NCBI RefSeq assembly: GCF_938039205.1
Contig: NZ_CALHVM010000047.1
Coordinates: forward strand, 29,401 to 93,400
DNA length: 64,000 bases
From: an uncultured Campylobacter sp.
Lineage (GTDB): Bacteria > Campylobacterota > Campylobacteria > Campylobacterales > Campylobacteraceae
Reading direction: 5' to 3'
Made by a program: the position numbers and the translations under genes. This document shows, in pieces, positions 52,197-61,105 of the stretch. Below the pieces are notes generated by a model, which saw only the letters and a program-made list of their open reading frames with translations, was not told where the DNA came from and ran no database searches. Each line of letters begins with the position of its first letter. The stretch's first letter is position 1.

Positions 52197-53831
52197 ATGG
52201 CAAAAGAGATATTTTTTTCAGACGAGGCTAGAAATAGACTATACGAAGGCGTTAGAAAACTAAACGACGCGGTAAAAGTAACGATGGGGCCTCGCGGCAG
52301 AAACGTGCTAGTGCAAAAAAGCTTCGGCGCTCCTGCGATCACAAAAGACGGCGTGAGCGTAGCTAAAGAGGTCGAGCTAAAAGACGCTCTAGAAAACATG
52401 GGCGCAGGCCTAGTAAAAGAGGTCGCTAGCAAGACAAACGACGAGGCGGGCGACGGTACGACTACGGCTACGGTTTTGGCACACTCTATCTTTAAAGAGG
52501 GTCTAAGAAACATTACCGCAGGCGCAAATCCGGTCGAAGTAAAACGCGGTATGGATAAAGAGGCCGCAGCTATAATCGCCGAGCTAAAAAACTTATCGCG
52601 CAAAGTAACCGATAAAAAAGAGATCGCGCAAGTAGCGACTATCTCGGCAAACTCAGACTCTGCCATCGGCGGACTGATCGCTGATGCGATGGAAAAAGTC
52701 GGTAAAGACGGCGTCATCACCGTCGAGGAAGCAAAATCTATCCACGACGAACTAAACGTGGTAGAGGGTATGCAGTTTGACCGTGGATATCTAAGCCCAT
52801 ACTTCATCACAAACGCCGAAAAGATGCAGGTTGAGCTAAGCAATCCGTTTATCTTGCTATTTGATAAGAAGATTACAAATTTAAAAGACTTGTTGCCTGT
52901 GCTTGAGCAGATCCAAAAAACGGGCAAACCGCTACTAATCATCGCTGAAGATATCGAGGGCGAGGCGCTTGCGACGCTAGTGGTAAATAAGCTTCGCGGC
53001 GTGCTAAATATCTCTGCGGTTAAAGCTCCTGGCTTTGGCGATCGCAGAAAAGCAATGCTTGAGGATATTGCAATATTAACTGGCGGCGAAGTAGTGAGCG
53101 AAGAGCTAGGCAGAACGCTAGAGAGTGCGACCCTAAGCGACCTAGGTCAAGCTTCAAGCGTCATCATCGACAAAGATAATACGACTATCGTAAACGGTGC
53201 AGGCGAGAAATCGGCAATCGACGCTAGAATCATCCAGATAAAAGCTCAAATCGCTGAAACTACGAGCGACTACGACAAAGAAAAACTACAAGAGCGCCTA
53301 GCTAAGCTAAGCGGCGGCGTAGCAGTCATCAAGGTTGGCGCTGCTACCGAGACAGAGATGAAGGAGAAAAAAGACCGCGTGGACGACGCTCTAAGCGCGA
53401 CTAAAGCGGCTGTAGAAGAGGGTATAGTAATCGGCGGCGGCGCTGCGTTTATCAAAGCAAGCGCGAAAGTAGATCTAAAACTAAGCGGCGACGAAGCTAT
53501 AGGCGCTGATATCGTAAGACGCGCGCTAACCGCTCCTCTCCGCCAAATCGCTGAAAACGCGGGCTTTGACGCGGGCGTAGTGGCAAACTCCGTAAGCGTA
53601 AGCAAAGACGACAACTACGGCTTTAACGCAGCTACTGGCGAGTACGTAGATATGTTTAAAGCCGGTATCATCGATCCGGTTAAGGTCGAGCGCGTGGCAC
53701 TTCAAAACGCGGTCAGCGTGGCGAGCCTGCTCCTAACTACGGAAGCTACTATAAGCGAGCTAAAAGAGGACAAGCCAATGCCTGCGATGCCTGATATGAG
53801 CGGCATGGGTGGCATGGGCGGAATGATGTAA
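52197..53831 (+). CDS. groEL: Chaperonin GroEL
   Basis: A 544-residue ATP-driven folding chamber. VTMGPRGRNVLVQKSFGAP, the ATP-binding DGTTTATVL (residues ~86–94), AVKAPGFGDRRKAML in the apical domain, GGGAA and a C-terminal Gly/Met tail MGGMGGMM. Complete and ordinary. Follows groES and is closed by a terminator. Confidence 0.99.
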   Translation: MAKEIFFSDEARNRLYEGVRKLNDAVKVTMGPRGRNVLVQKSFGAPAITKDGVSVAKEVELKDALENMGAGLVKEVASKTNDEAGDGTTTATVLAHSIFKEGLRNITAGANPVEVKRGMDKEAAAIIAELKNLSRKVTDKKEIAQVATISANSDSAIGGLIADAMEKVGKDGVITVEEAKSIHDELNVVEGMQFDRGYLSPYFITNAEKMQVELSNPFILLFDKKITNLKDLLPVLEQIQKTGKPLLIIAEDIEGEALATLVVNKLRGVLNISAVKAPGFGDRRKAMLEDIAILTGGEVVSEELGRTLESATLSDLGQASSVIIDKDNTTIVNGAGEKSAIDARIIQIKAQIAETTSDYDKEKLQERLAKLSGGVAVIKVGAATETEMKEKKDRVDDALSATKAAVEEGIVIGGGAAFIKASAKVDLKLSGDEAIGADIVRRALTAPLRQIAENAGFDAGVVANSVSVSKDDNYGFNAATGEYVDMFKAGIIDPVKVERVALQNAVSVASLLLTTEATISELKEDKPMPAMPDMSGMGGMGGMM

Positions 53832-53842
53832 TACGCCTTTAT

Positions 53843-53878
53843 CTGCGGAGAGCTTCGGCTTTCCGCAGGTTTTATTTT
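53843..53878 (+). terminator. Rho-independent terminator of groESL
   Basis: CTGCGGAGAGC, a TTCG loop, then GCTTTCCGCAG pairs with one mismatch, followed by a T-rich run. Confidence 0.9.
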
Positions 53879-54174
53879 AAACTTTCTTTGTAAATTTTAC
53901 AAAAAATCCACAAAACTATCCTTTCTAATAATTAAAAAATATCCTTGAACTCTATAGTGATTAAAATTTACAAACTTTGATATGTGAGCTTAAATTTGAC
54001 GGTTTACTTATTGTATTTTCCGGATCAAATTTGCTTTAATAAGAAGCAAGCGTAAAATTTTAGTCGTATTTAAAATATCGAAACGATGGGTTGTGTGAGT
54101 GGTAAATTTACCTAATGCTTTAAATTTTAAAATGTATAGAATGAAAAAGCCGGAATTTCTTCCGACTTTGGGTT
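53879..54174. other. Intergenic region between groEL and the ABC transporter genes
   Basis: AT-rich, no frame or structure recognised except AAGCCGGAATTTC … GACTTTGGGTT shortly before the transporter gene, a possible weak minus-strand terminator. Confidence 0.4.
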
Positions 54175-55011
54175 TTATAGCTTCCCGCCTTCGACGACGA
54201 GAGATTCCGGATTTACGCTATCGCCGTAGATCGGTTTTAGCGTAGCGTCATAGTCTTTGTGGAAGAAATTTTCCTTGCCTAGCTCAATGATCTCGTTATT
54301 TAGCCACTCAAGCAGCGCTTTGTTACCCTTTTTAACCGCAGGTGCGATGACGTCTACGTCGCCTAGGGCTTCGATACCGACGGTAAAGCCAGGATTTTCT
54401 TTAGCCCATGCAAAAAGTAGCGCGTTATCGTGCGCTAGCGCCACGCCTCTTTTATCGACCAGAGCGGCGAAGGTTTCGGTGTTTTGGTCGTATTTTATAA
54501 GCTCGATGTCAGGGTGATTTTTCGTGAAATACGCATCCGCAGTCGTGCCTTTATTGACGATTAGCTTTTTGCCTTTTAGCTCTTCCACGCTTTTTATGAC
54601 TGCACCGTCGGGGCTAACTACGCCTAGCGACACTTTCATATACGGAAGTGCGAAATCAACGACTCTAGCACGCTCAGGGGTTTTGGTGAAATTTGCCAAA
54701 GTGATATCGACCTTGTCGGCTACTAGCACTTCTACGCGGCCTGCCGCTTCTACGAGCTCAAATTTTACCTTGCTCTCGTCGCCCAGCAGATCCTTTGCGA
54801 TGCGTTTGGCGAAGTATATGTCGTAGCCTTGGTTTTTGCCCTCTTTATCGACGTAGCCAAACGGCGGTTTGTCGCTAAAGACGCCCACGCGCACGTATCC
54901 GCGCTCTTTTATTTTAGCCAAAGCGTCCGCTTCGGCAGCCTGCAAATTAGCCTGACCCGTTAGAAAGACGGCGGCGAATGTTGCCAAAAATGAAAACAGA
55001 AGTTTTCTCAT
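54175..55011 (-). CDS. Polar amino-acid ABC transporter, periplasmic binding protein (CjaA-like)
   Basis: 278 residues with a signal peptide (LLFSFLATFAAVFLTG, cleaved near AAEA). The mature part KIKERGYVRVGVFSDKPPFGYVDKEGKNQGYD, ANFTKTPERARVVDF, NKGTTADAYFT and KYDQNTETFAALVDKRG closely recall the C. jejuni cysteine-binding lipoprotein CjaA. The lipobox Cys expected at the end of the signal is replaced here by Gly-Gln (LTGQANLQA), so this copy may be a free periplasmic protein. It lies last of a four-gene transporter set, 347 bases after the ATPase gene. The cysteine specificity is inferred from similarity. Confidence 0.88.
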   Translation of the reverse strand: MRKLLFSFLATFAAVFLTGQANLQAAEADALAKIKERGYVRVGVFSDKPPFGYVDKEGKNQGYDIYFAKRIAKDLLGDESKVKFELVEAAGRVEVLVADKVDITLANFTKTPERARVVDFALPYMKVSLGVVSPDGAVIKSVEELKGKKLIVNKGTTADAYFTKNHPDIELIKYDQNTETFAALVDKRGVALAHDNALLFAWAKENPGFTVGIEALGDVDVIAPAVKKGNKALLEWLNNEIIELGKENFFHKDYDATLKPIYGDSVNPESLVVEGGKL

Positions 55012-55358
55012 TCTTTCTCCTTTAAAATAAAGTGCGCAAAATATACAAAAGCTTGGCTAAAATGCGACTAAATTTGTACTTTTTTGGATGGCTGGCGCAG
55101 AGAAAAATCAAATTTTGTTTAAAAACGTAACGCCAAATTTAAAATGGAGTGTAAAATTTACTCAATATAAATTTGCAAATTTAATTTTAAATTTAAGAAA
55201 TGACTAGCGAATTAAATTTGGGCGGGTTATTTTGAGTAAATTCTAGCTAAAGTAGAGCTATAAATTTAAGTTGGTTAAATGGTAAAGACGTAAGGTTTAA
55301 AAGCTAAATTTGACGAAAAACTCTCGAATTTAGCCCAAAAACATCAAATTTAAAACCC
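55012..55358. other. 347-base interval between the ABC ATPase and the binding-protein gene
   Basis: No gene seen. Dense in AAATTT. It presumably contains the promoter of the binding-protein gene (RBS AAGGAGAAAG at its ATG) and so may allow separate, higher expression of that subunit. Confidence 0.45.
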
Positions 55359-56093
55359 CTAAAACGAAAATAAATTTAAAAATTTCTTCGCGCGTTCGCT
55401 TTTTGGATGTATGAAAAACGCCTCCGGTTCACTCTCCTCGACGATCTTGCCCTCATCCATAAATACTATACGATTTGCCACCGAGCGTGCAAAGCCCATC
55501 TCGTGCGTTACTATTAGCATCGTCATGCCGTCTTTTGCGAGGTTTATGACGACGTCTAGTACCTCGCGCACGATCTCTGGATCCAGCGAGGCCGTTATCT
55601 CGTCAAATAGCATGATTTCTGGCTTCATGCAAAGCGCGCGCACGATGGCGATACGCTGCTTTTGCCCGCCGCTAAGTTCCTTTGGATAGGCGTATTTTTT
55701 ATGTTTTAGGCCGACTTTTTCTAGCCACGCCTCAGCCTCTTTTTCGACCTCTTCGCGGCTTCTTTTTTGCGCTTTTACGGGGCCCAGCACGATGTTTTCG
55801 ATGACGTTCATATGGTCAAACAGCTCGTAGTTTTGAAAAACCATGCCTACTTTTTGGCGGATTTTGATCCAGTCTTTGTAGTCTTTATCGATCTTTTCGC
55901 CGGCTATCTCTATTTGCCCGCCGTCAAAGGGCTCAAGGCCGTTTATGCAGCGCAGAGTAGTGCTTTTGCCGCAGCCTGAGGGCCCTAGGATCACGACTAC
56001 TTCGCCGTTTTTGACGCTAAGGTCGATGCCTTTTAGCACCTGCAAGTCGCCGTAAGATTTGCTTAAATTTGAGAGTTTTAAAATTTCGCTCAT
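55359..56093 (-). CDS. Polar amino-acid ABC transporter, ATP-binding protein
   Basis: 244 residues from ATG at 56093; an in-frame ATG at 56111 would overlap the permease and gives six extra residues. Walker A GPSGCGKST, Q-loop FQNYELFDH, signature LSGGQKQRIAI, Walker B ILMLFDEIT (DE), H-loop VTHEMGFA. It is the energy unit of the following permeases. 8 bases after permease 2. Confidence 0.96.
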   Translation of the reverse strand: MSEILKLSNLSKSYGDLQVLKGIDLSVKNGEVVVILGPSGCGKSTTLRCINGLEPFDGGQIEIAGEKIDKDYKDWIKIRQKVGMVFQNYELFDHMNVIENIVLGPVKAQKRSREEVEKEAEAWLEKVGLKHKKYAYPKELSGGQKQRIAIVRALCMKPEIMLFDEITASLDPEIVREVLDVVINLAKDGMTMLIVTHEMGFARSVANRIVFMDEGKIVEESEPEAFFIHPKSERAKKFLNLFSF

Positions 56094-56101
56094 TTGATTC
56101 C

Positions 56102-56776
56102 TTATGCCCATCTGTTTTCAAGTATCTTGGATAGTTTTGAGATAGGATAGCAGACGAGAAAATATAATAAAAATATAAAGCCGTATATCCAAAACGGCAC
56201 GGTCGGGTTTGCCGTTAGGCTCGCCGTCTCGATCGTTTGCTGTCCGACTTTTAGCAGGTCTGGCACGCCGATAAGGGCGACGATCGGGGTGGTTTTGATG
56301 ATACGGCTTAGCAGATTTACGCCCGCGGGCACTAGGCGGCGCGTGGCTAGCGGGATCACGACGTAAAGATAAATTTGAGTCTTGCTAAGCGCCAGAGCCG
56401 CCGCGCTCTCAAACTGATGTCGCGGTATCGATACGATCGCACCGCGCACGATATCCATCATCTCAAATACGCCCCACAAGCTAAATACGATGAGTGAGGC
56501 GTTAAATTTGGAAATATCTAGCCCAAATGCCTTGCTTGCGCCATAGTAAAACAAAAATAGCCAGACGATTTGAGGCATTATGCGAACGATTTCTAGGCAA
56601 ATTTTTAGCACGAAAAAGATAAATTTGTTTTTCGAGCTCATAGCCACGCCCAAAAACGTGCCCAAAACAAGAGAGACGGCGATCGAGATGGCCGAAATCT
56701 GCACGCTCATCCACAGCCCCTCGAAAATCAGCCGCTTTAAGACCAGCGGGTCGAATAAAATGCTAACTCCGTCCAA
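56102..56776 (-). CDS. Polar amino-acid ABC transporter, permease 2
   Basis: 224 residues with about five membrane helices and the HisMQ-type EAA motif segment ESAAALALSKTQIYLYVVIPLATRR followed by GVNLLSRIIKTTPIVALIG. It starts inside the end of permease 1 (14-base overlap). It forms a heterodimeric channel with permease 1. Confidence 0.94.
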   Translation of the reverse strand: MDGVSILFDPLVLKRLIFEGLWMSVQISAISIAVSLVLGTFLGVAMSSKNKFIFFVLKICLEIVRIMPQIVWLFLFYYGASKAFGLDISKFNASLIVFSLWGVFEMMDIVRGAIVSIPRHQFESAAALALSKTQIYLYVVIPLATRRLVPAGVNLLSRIIKTTPIVALIGVPDLLKVGQQTIETASLTANPTVPFWIYGFIFLLYFLVCYPISKLSKILENRWA

Positions 56777-57416
56777 CTCTCATCCTTTTTTCTAGCCAAA
56801 ATAAGACCAAAGATATCGGCAAAATGATAATCAAATAGCTAACGACGAGCATAAAAAGCGCCTCGTCGGTCATGTAATAAAGCCCGATGATATCCTTGGT
56901 CGCGTAAACTAGGTCGGGCAGGGCAATGATGCTGATGACCGAGGTTTCTTTGATGAGAAAGATGACGTTAGCCGCGATAGAGGGGATCGAAACGCTAAAG
57001 GCCTGAGGCAAGATAACGTAGCGTAAAATTTGCCCCTGCGTGAGCGCGACGCTAAGCGCGGCTTCGATCTGCGTCTTTTTCACCGCCTCAAAGCCGAGGC
57101 GAAAACTCTCGGCCATATAGCTGCCGCCTAGAAACGCAAGTCCCGCGACCGCGCAGGTAAAGGCGCTTAAATTTAGCCCGAATTTGCTAAGCCCGTAGTA
57201 GAGGAAAAAAAGCTGGATAAGTAGCGGCGTGTTTCTAGAAACCTCGATGTAGCCGTTTACGACGGGCATCAGGATCTTGATCTTGTAAAATTTAACCAGC
57301 GTGCAAAATATGCCGATAACAAGCGAGAGCAAGATGCCGTAAAGCGAGAGCTTGACGGTGAAAATGCCCGCTTTTACGAACATCGGCGTAAATTCTTTTA
57401 TAAACTCAAAATCCAT
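56763..57416 (-). CDS. Polar amino-acid ABC transporter, permease 1
   Basis: 217 residues, first gene of the minus-strand transporter operon. About five helices, GYIEVSRNTPLLIQLFFLYYGL near the centre, the EAA segment VKKTQIEAALSVALTQGQILRYVILPQAFSVSIP and LIKETSVISIIAL. The promoter lies in the 155 bases shared with divergent aguA. Confidence 0.94.
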   Translation of the reverse strand: MDFEFIKEFTPMFVKAGIFTVKLSLYGILLSLVIGIFCTLVKFYKIKILMPVVNGYIEVSRNTPLLIQLFFLYYGLSKFGLNLSAFTCAVAGLAFLGGSYMAESFRLGFEAVKKTQIEAALSVALTQGQILRYVILPQAFSVSIPSIAANVIFLIKETSVISIIALPDLVYATKDIIGLYYMTDEALFMLVVSYLIIILPISLVLFWLEKRMRVGRS

Positions 57417-57571
57417 AAATTTTTTAGCTTCTTTTTGATAATTTCGCGAGATTGTAGCGAAAGCAAACTAAATTTAAAACTAATTTTGTATGATTTATTT
57501 TAAAATTTAAGCTTGCAAAAGGTATCATAACCCCTAAATTTTGATAGAAATTATTTAAATAAAGGACGAAT

Positions 57572-58564
57572 TTGAGAGCGTTTGCAGAGTGGGAAAAACA
57601 AGAGCTGATATTTTTATCGCTACCGCACGAAAACACCGATTGGAAGCCGTATCTGGGCGAAATTTTGGACGCCTACGAGAGTCTGGTTGCAGCTATCGTG
57701 CCGTTTCAAAAGGTCGTTTTGATCTGCCCTGAGGAGAGGATTTTTCGGGAGCGATTTGCCAAATTTGATAACGTAGAGTTCGTAAAAATCGACACCGATG
57801 ATACGTGGATACGCGACTACGGCATGATAGACGTGCAGGAGGGCGCGAAAATTGTCAGCTATGATTTCAAATTTAACGCTTGGGGCGGTAAATTTGAAAG
57901 CTCGAAGGATAATGCCGTAAATTTAGAGCTTGCCAAACGTTTTAAAAGCGATTTGCGAAGTATCGATCTCGTGCTTGAGGGCGGCAGTATCGATTTTAAC
58001 GGACGCGGCACGCTGCTAACGACGCAAAAGTGCCTACTAAACGACAACCGCAACTCTCATCTAAGCAAAGAGCAGATCGAAGCGCGGCTTAAGGAGCTTT
58101 TTGGTCTTGGGCGCGTGGTGTGGCTCAAAAATGGCTTTATAAAGGGCGACGACACCGATAGCCACGTCGATACTCTAGCGCGTTTTATCGATCCTGATAC
58201 GATCACCTACGCCTCTTGCGACGATCCAAATGACGAGCATTTTAGCGAGCTAAATGCGATGAAAAAAGAGCTTGAAAATACGGGCTTTAAGCTCGTGCCA
58301 TTACCGCTTCCGAAGGCCAAATTTTACGGCGGCAAGAGGCTTGGCTGCACGTATGCGAATTTTATCTTTATAAATGGCGCCGTTATCGTTCCGACGTATA
58401 ATGATGATAACGATAAAATCGTGCTTGAGCGACTAGCGCGGGAGCTACCGAACCATAAGATAATCGGCGTGGATTCGCTAGTTTTCGTACGTCAAAACGG
58501 CTCGCTGCACTGCTCGAGTCAAAACAAGTATAGCGGTGCGAGCGAAGCCGAAAGCGAAATCTAA
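57572..58564 (+). CDS. aguA: Agmatine deiminase
   Basis: Converts agmatine to N-carbamoylputrescine (ammonia released). It is a 330-residue PAD_porph enzyme: TDDTWIRDYG (substrate Asp), VLEGGSIDFNGRG, GDDTDSHVDTLARF, and the catalytic Cys in GSLHCSSQ (about residue 314). Start TTG at 57572 after AAAGGA. The pathway continues with AguB, encoded two genes on. In C. jejuni the same three genes occur together. Confidence 0.95.
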   Translation: MRAFAEWEKQELIFLSLPHENTDWKPYLGEILDAYESLVAAIVPFQKVVLICPEERIFRERFAKFDNVEFVKIDTDDTWIRDYGMIDVQEGAKIVSYDFKFNAWGGKFESSKDNAVNLELAKRFKSDLRSIDLVLEGGSIDFNGRGTLLTTQKCLLNDNRNSHLSKEQIEARLKELFGLGRVVWLKNGFIKGDDTDSHVDTLARFIDPDTITYASCDDPNDEHFSELNAMKKELENTGFKLVPLPLPKAKFYGGKRLGCTYANFIFINGAVIVPTYNDDNDKIVLERLARELPNHKIIGVDSLVFVRQNGSLHCSSQNKYSGASEAESEI

Positions 58565-59485
58565 ATGCAATTAAACAATGCCGACATAAAAAGGCAAAAT
58601 GAAATTTTAGGTCGCAGAGCCGTGATAGTCGCGGGCGCGACGGCATTTGCGCTAGCCGTGGTTAAATTTGCCGCGGGTTTGATCGGCGGTTCGGTGGCAG
58701 TGCTTAGCTCGGCGATCGATTCGATGCTTGACCTGCTAGTTTCCGTGCTGAATTTCTTCGCCATCCGTAAATCCCAGGCCGCGCCTGATACTAAATTTAA
58801 CTTCGGCTACGCCAAGCTAGAAGCGCTTGCGGCGATGTTTGAGGGCGTTTTGATCGTGGGTGCTGGCGCGTTTATATTTTACGAGAGCGTGCGTAAGCTA
58901 CAAACGGAGCAAGCGCCCGTAGATACGGCTTTTTCGCTCTATGCGATGGCACTATCGGTCGCGGTTACGGGACTACTGGTCGCCTACCTCTCCCGCGTCG
59001 CTCGCCGCACGAGAAATTTGATCGTTAGAGCCGACGCGCTACACTATAAAAGCGACCTTTTTAGCAACCTAGCCGTTATCGCCTCGCTTATCTTGGTCGA
59101 ATTTACGGGATTTGCCGCGATAGACGCCGTTTTTGGTATAGTGATTAGCGGCTACATCGCCGTTAGCGCGATAAATTTGATGAAAGAAAGCGTAGGCGTG
59201 CTGCTTGACCGCGCGCTAGAGCCCGAGATAACGGCGCAAATCGAAGAGATAATCCGCTCGCGCCCTCAGATAGCAAGCTATCACGGACTGGCTACCAGAA
59301 AGAGCGCAAACATCTGCTATGTCGCGGTTCATCTAGTCTTTAACCGCAAAATTTCGCTTTACGACGCGCACAAAATTTCAGACGAGATAGAGGCCGCTAT
59401 CAGGGCTAAATACGGCGAGTTTGAGTGGCAAATCACTACGCATCTTGATCCGTGCGACGACCAAAACGGCTCGTGCGAATGCTAA
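58565..59485 (+). CDS. Cation diffusion facilitator (CDF) metal exporter
   Basis: A 306-residue inner-membrane Zn2+/Fe2+-type efflux protein. About six helices. The first transmembrane helices carry SSAIDSMLDLLVSVLNFF (metal site D…D), TKFNFGYAKLEALAAMF follows, and DALHYKSDLFSNLAVIASL is the second metal-site helix. A C-terminal cytoplasmic domain ends in a Cys pair (CDDQNGSCEC). It starts directly after the aguA stop. The metal is uncertain, and no regulator is adjacent. Confidence 0.93.
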   Translation: MQLNNADIKRQNEILGRRAVIVAGATAFALAVVKFAAGLIGGSVAVLSSAIDSMLDLLVSVLNFFAIRKSQAAPDTKFNFGYAKLEALAAMFEGVLIVGAGAFIFYESVRKLQTEQAPVDTAFSLYAMALSVAVTGLLVAYLSRVARRTRNLIVRADALHYKSDLFSNLAVIASLILVEFTGFAAIDAVFGIVISGYIAVSAINLMKESVGVLLDRALEPEITAQIEEIIRSRPQIASYHGLATRKSANICYVAVHLVFNRKISLYDAHKISDEIEAAIRAKYGEFEWQITTHLDPCDDQNGSCEC

Positions 59486-59499
59486 ATCAAAGGAAAAAT

Positions 59500-59967
59500 A
59501 TGAAAATTTTATTCGTTTGCCACGGAAATATCTGCCGCTCGACTATGGCGCAGTCCGTTATGCAAAATTTGAGCGAAAAGGCGGGTTTGGCAGAGCGCCT
59601 TAGCATCGATTCGCGCGCCACGCACGAAGACGAGATAGGCGAGCCGCCGTATTACCAGACGGTGCGGGTTTTGAAACAAAACGGCGTACCCGTGACATCT
59701 CACAAGGCGACCTTGATAACGCAAAGAGATTTTGATAGCAGCGATCTTATTTTGATAATGGACGATGAAAATTTAAGGACTTTGAGGCGCAAATTCGGCG
59801 CTGAGGCTAAATTTGACGAAAAAGTAAAATTCCTGCTCGAATTTGGCGGCGGCGCAGGCGGTAAAATAATCGCCGATCCATACTACACCCGCGATTTTGA
59901 GCGTTGCTACGAGGACGTTTCGCGCTCTTGCGTAGGCTTGCTTGAGAGGCTAAAGCAAATTTTATGA
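59500..59967 (+). CDS. Low-molecular-weight protein tyrosine phosphatase
   Basis: 155 residues. The P-loop CHGNICRS (C8–S15) matches the C(X)5R(S/T) signature, with the general-acid Asp in ADPYY. DSRATHEDEIGEPPY is typical of this family. It dephosphorylates tyrosine kinases in capsule systems, or low-molecular substrates. I start at ATG 59500 (RBS AAAGGA). It lies between the metal exporter and aguB, which is unusual. Confidence 0.9.
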   Translation: MKILFVCHGNICRSTMAQSVMQNLSEKAGLAERLSIDSRATHEDEIGEPPYYQTVRVLKQNGVPVTSHKATLITQRDFDSSDLILIMDDENLRTLRRKFGAEAKFDEKVKFLLEFGGGAGGKIIADPYYTRDFERCYEDVSRSCVGLLERLKQIL

Positions 59968-60034
59968 GCCGGCGAAAGCGGCAAAATTTAGCTTGCCGGC
60001 CGGCCGTTCAAGCCCTAATTTATCCCCGCTTTGA

Positions 60035-60040
60035 TATAAT
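60035..60040 (+). promoter_or_regulatory. Putative −10 (TATAAT) for aguB
   Basis: TATAAT 28 bases before the aguB ATG. Confidence 0.6.
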
Positions 60041-60068
60041 TTTAAAAATTTAAATCATAAGGAAAAAT

Positions 60069-60941
60069 ATGAAAGTAGCGCTAATCCAACAAAAATTTCA
60101 CGGCACCAAAGACGCGACCGTGCAAAGGACGCTCGAGCTCGTGCGCGAGGCTAGCAGCGGCGGAGCGGAGCTTGTCGTGCTTCAGGAGCTACACCAGACG
60201 CAGTACTTTTGCCAGAGCGAGGAGACGAGGTTTTTTGATCTTGCCGAAGGCTGGGAAAACGACGTCAAATTTTGGGGCGAGGTAGCGCGGCAAAACGGCG
60301 TCGTGCTTGTCACTTCGCTCTTTGAAAAGCGCGCAGACGGACTGTATCACAACACCGCATTCGTCTTTGAAAAAGACGGTAGCGTCGCGGGCAAATACCG
60401 TAAAATGCACATCCCCGACGACCCTGGCTTTTACGAGAAATTTTACTTTACTCCGGGCGACATCGGCTTTGAGCCCATCGATACGAGCGTAGGTAGGCTC
60501 GGACTTTTGGTGTGCTGGGATCAGTGGTATCCCGAGGCTGCGCGACTTATGGCTCTACGCGGCGCGAAGCTACTCATCTACCCGACTGCGATCGGTTGGT
60601 TTGAGGGTGACGAGGAGACCGAGAAATCGCGCCAACTAGAGGCCTGGGTCGCCGTGCAGCGCGGACATGCGGTGGCAAACGGCCTGCCCGTGATCGCCGT
60701 AAACCGCGTGGGCTTTGAAAAGGACGAAAGCGGCGTGATGGACGGGATCAAATTTTGGGGCAACAGCTTTGTTTTCGGCGCGCAGGGCGAGGAGCTTTTC
60801 CGCGCCGATAGCCAGAGCGAGCTGTGCCGCATCGTCGAGATCGATATGACCAGGAGCGAGGAAGTGCGCAGGATTTGGCCGTTTTTGAGAGACCGAAGGA
60901 TAGATGCGTACGCAAATTTAACAAAAAGATTTGTCGACTAA
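60069..60941 (+). CDS. aguB: N-carbamoylputrescine amidase
   Basis: Releases putrescine from the AguA product. A 290-residue nitrilase-superfamily enzyme with the Glu–Lys–Cys triad: E in VVLQELHQTQYF, K in YRKMHIPDDP, and C in LLVCWDQWYPEA. HIPDDPGFYEKFYF is a signature of this subgroup. RBS AAGGAAA. It has its own −10, so it may be expressed apart from aguA. A hairpin repeat starts right after its stop. Confidence 0.96.
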   Translation: MKVALIQQKFHGTKDATVQRTLELVREASSGGAELVVLQELHQTQYFCQSEETRFFDLAEGWENDVKFWGEVARQNGVVLVTSLFEKRADGLYHNTAFVFEKDGSVAGKYRKMHIPDDPGFYEKFYFTPGDIGFEPIDTSVGRLGLLVCWDQWYPEAARLMALRGAKLLIYPTAIGWFEGDEETEKSRQLEAWVAVQRGHAVANGLPVIAVNRVGFEKDESGVMDGIKFWGNSFVFGAQGEELFRADSQSELCRIVEIDMTRSEEVRRIWPFLRDRRIDAYANLTKRFVD

Positions 60942-61105
60942 GGCTTGTCTTTTTGCCCTATACTTCGTTGGAATTAAATTTTACTCAGTCACTACCGAGG
61001 AGGTAGCTCCTGTCGTAAAATTTAATTCCGCCTCGTCTAGAACAAAAATCCTACGCCTTATCTTTTTCTATTCAAATTTGAAGTCAAATTTGCAAATGTG
61101 AGTCG
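60942..61105 (+). repeat. Dispersed downstream hairpin repeat, copy R4
   Basis: Starts GGCTTGTC at the base after the aguB stop. GGAATTAAATTTTAC (60970–60984) and GTAAAATTTAATTCC (61015–61029) are a perfect 15-bp inverted repeat, with an inner CTACC/GGTAG stem. GCCTCGTCTAG and GCCTTATC follow, then TTTGAAGTCAAATTTG, ending at the CCGAGACCCG element. Confidence 0.8.

Noticed and set aside
51923..52942. Long minus-strand open frame (339 codons) opposite groES/groEL
   Set aside because: It is antisense to two highly conserved genes, spans their gap and has a Ser/Thr/Phe-rich composition typical of a reverse-strand shadow, with no RBS.
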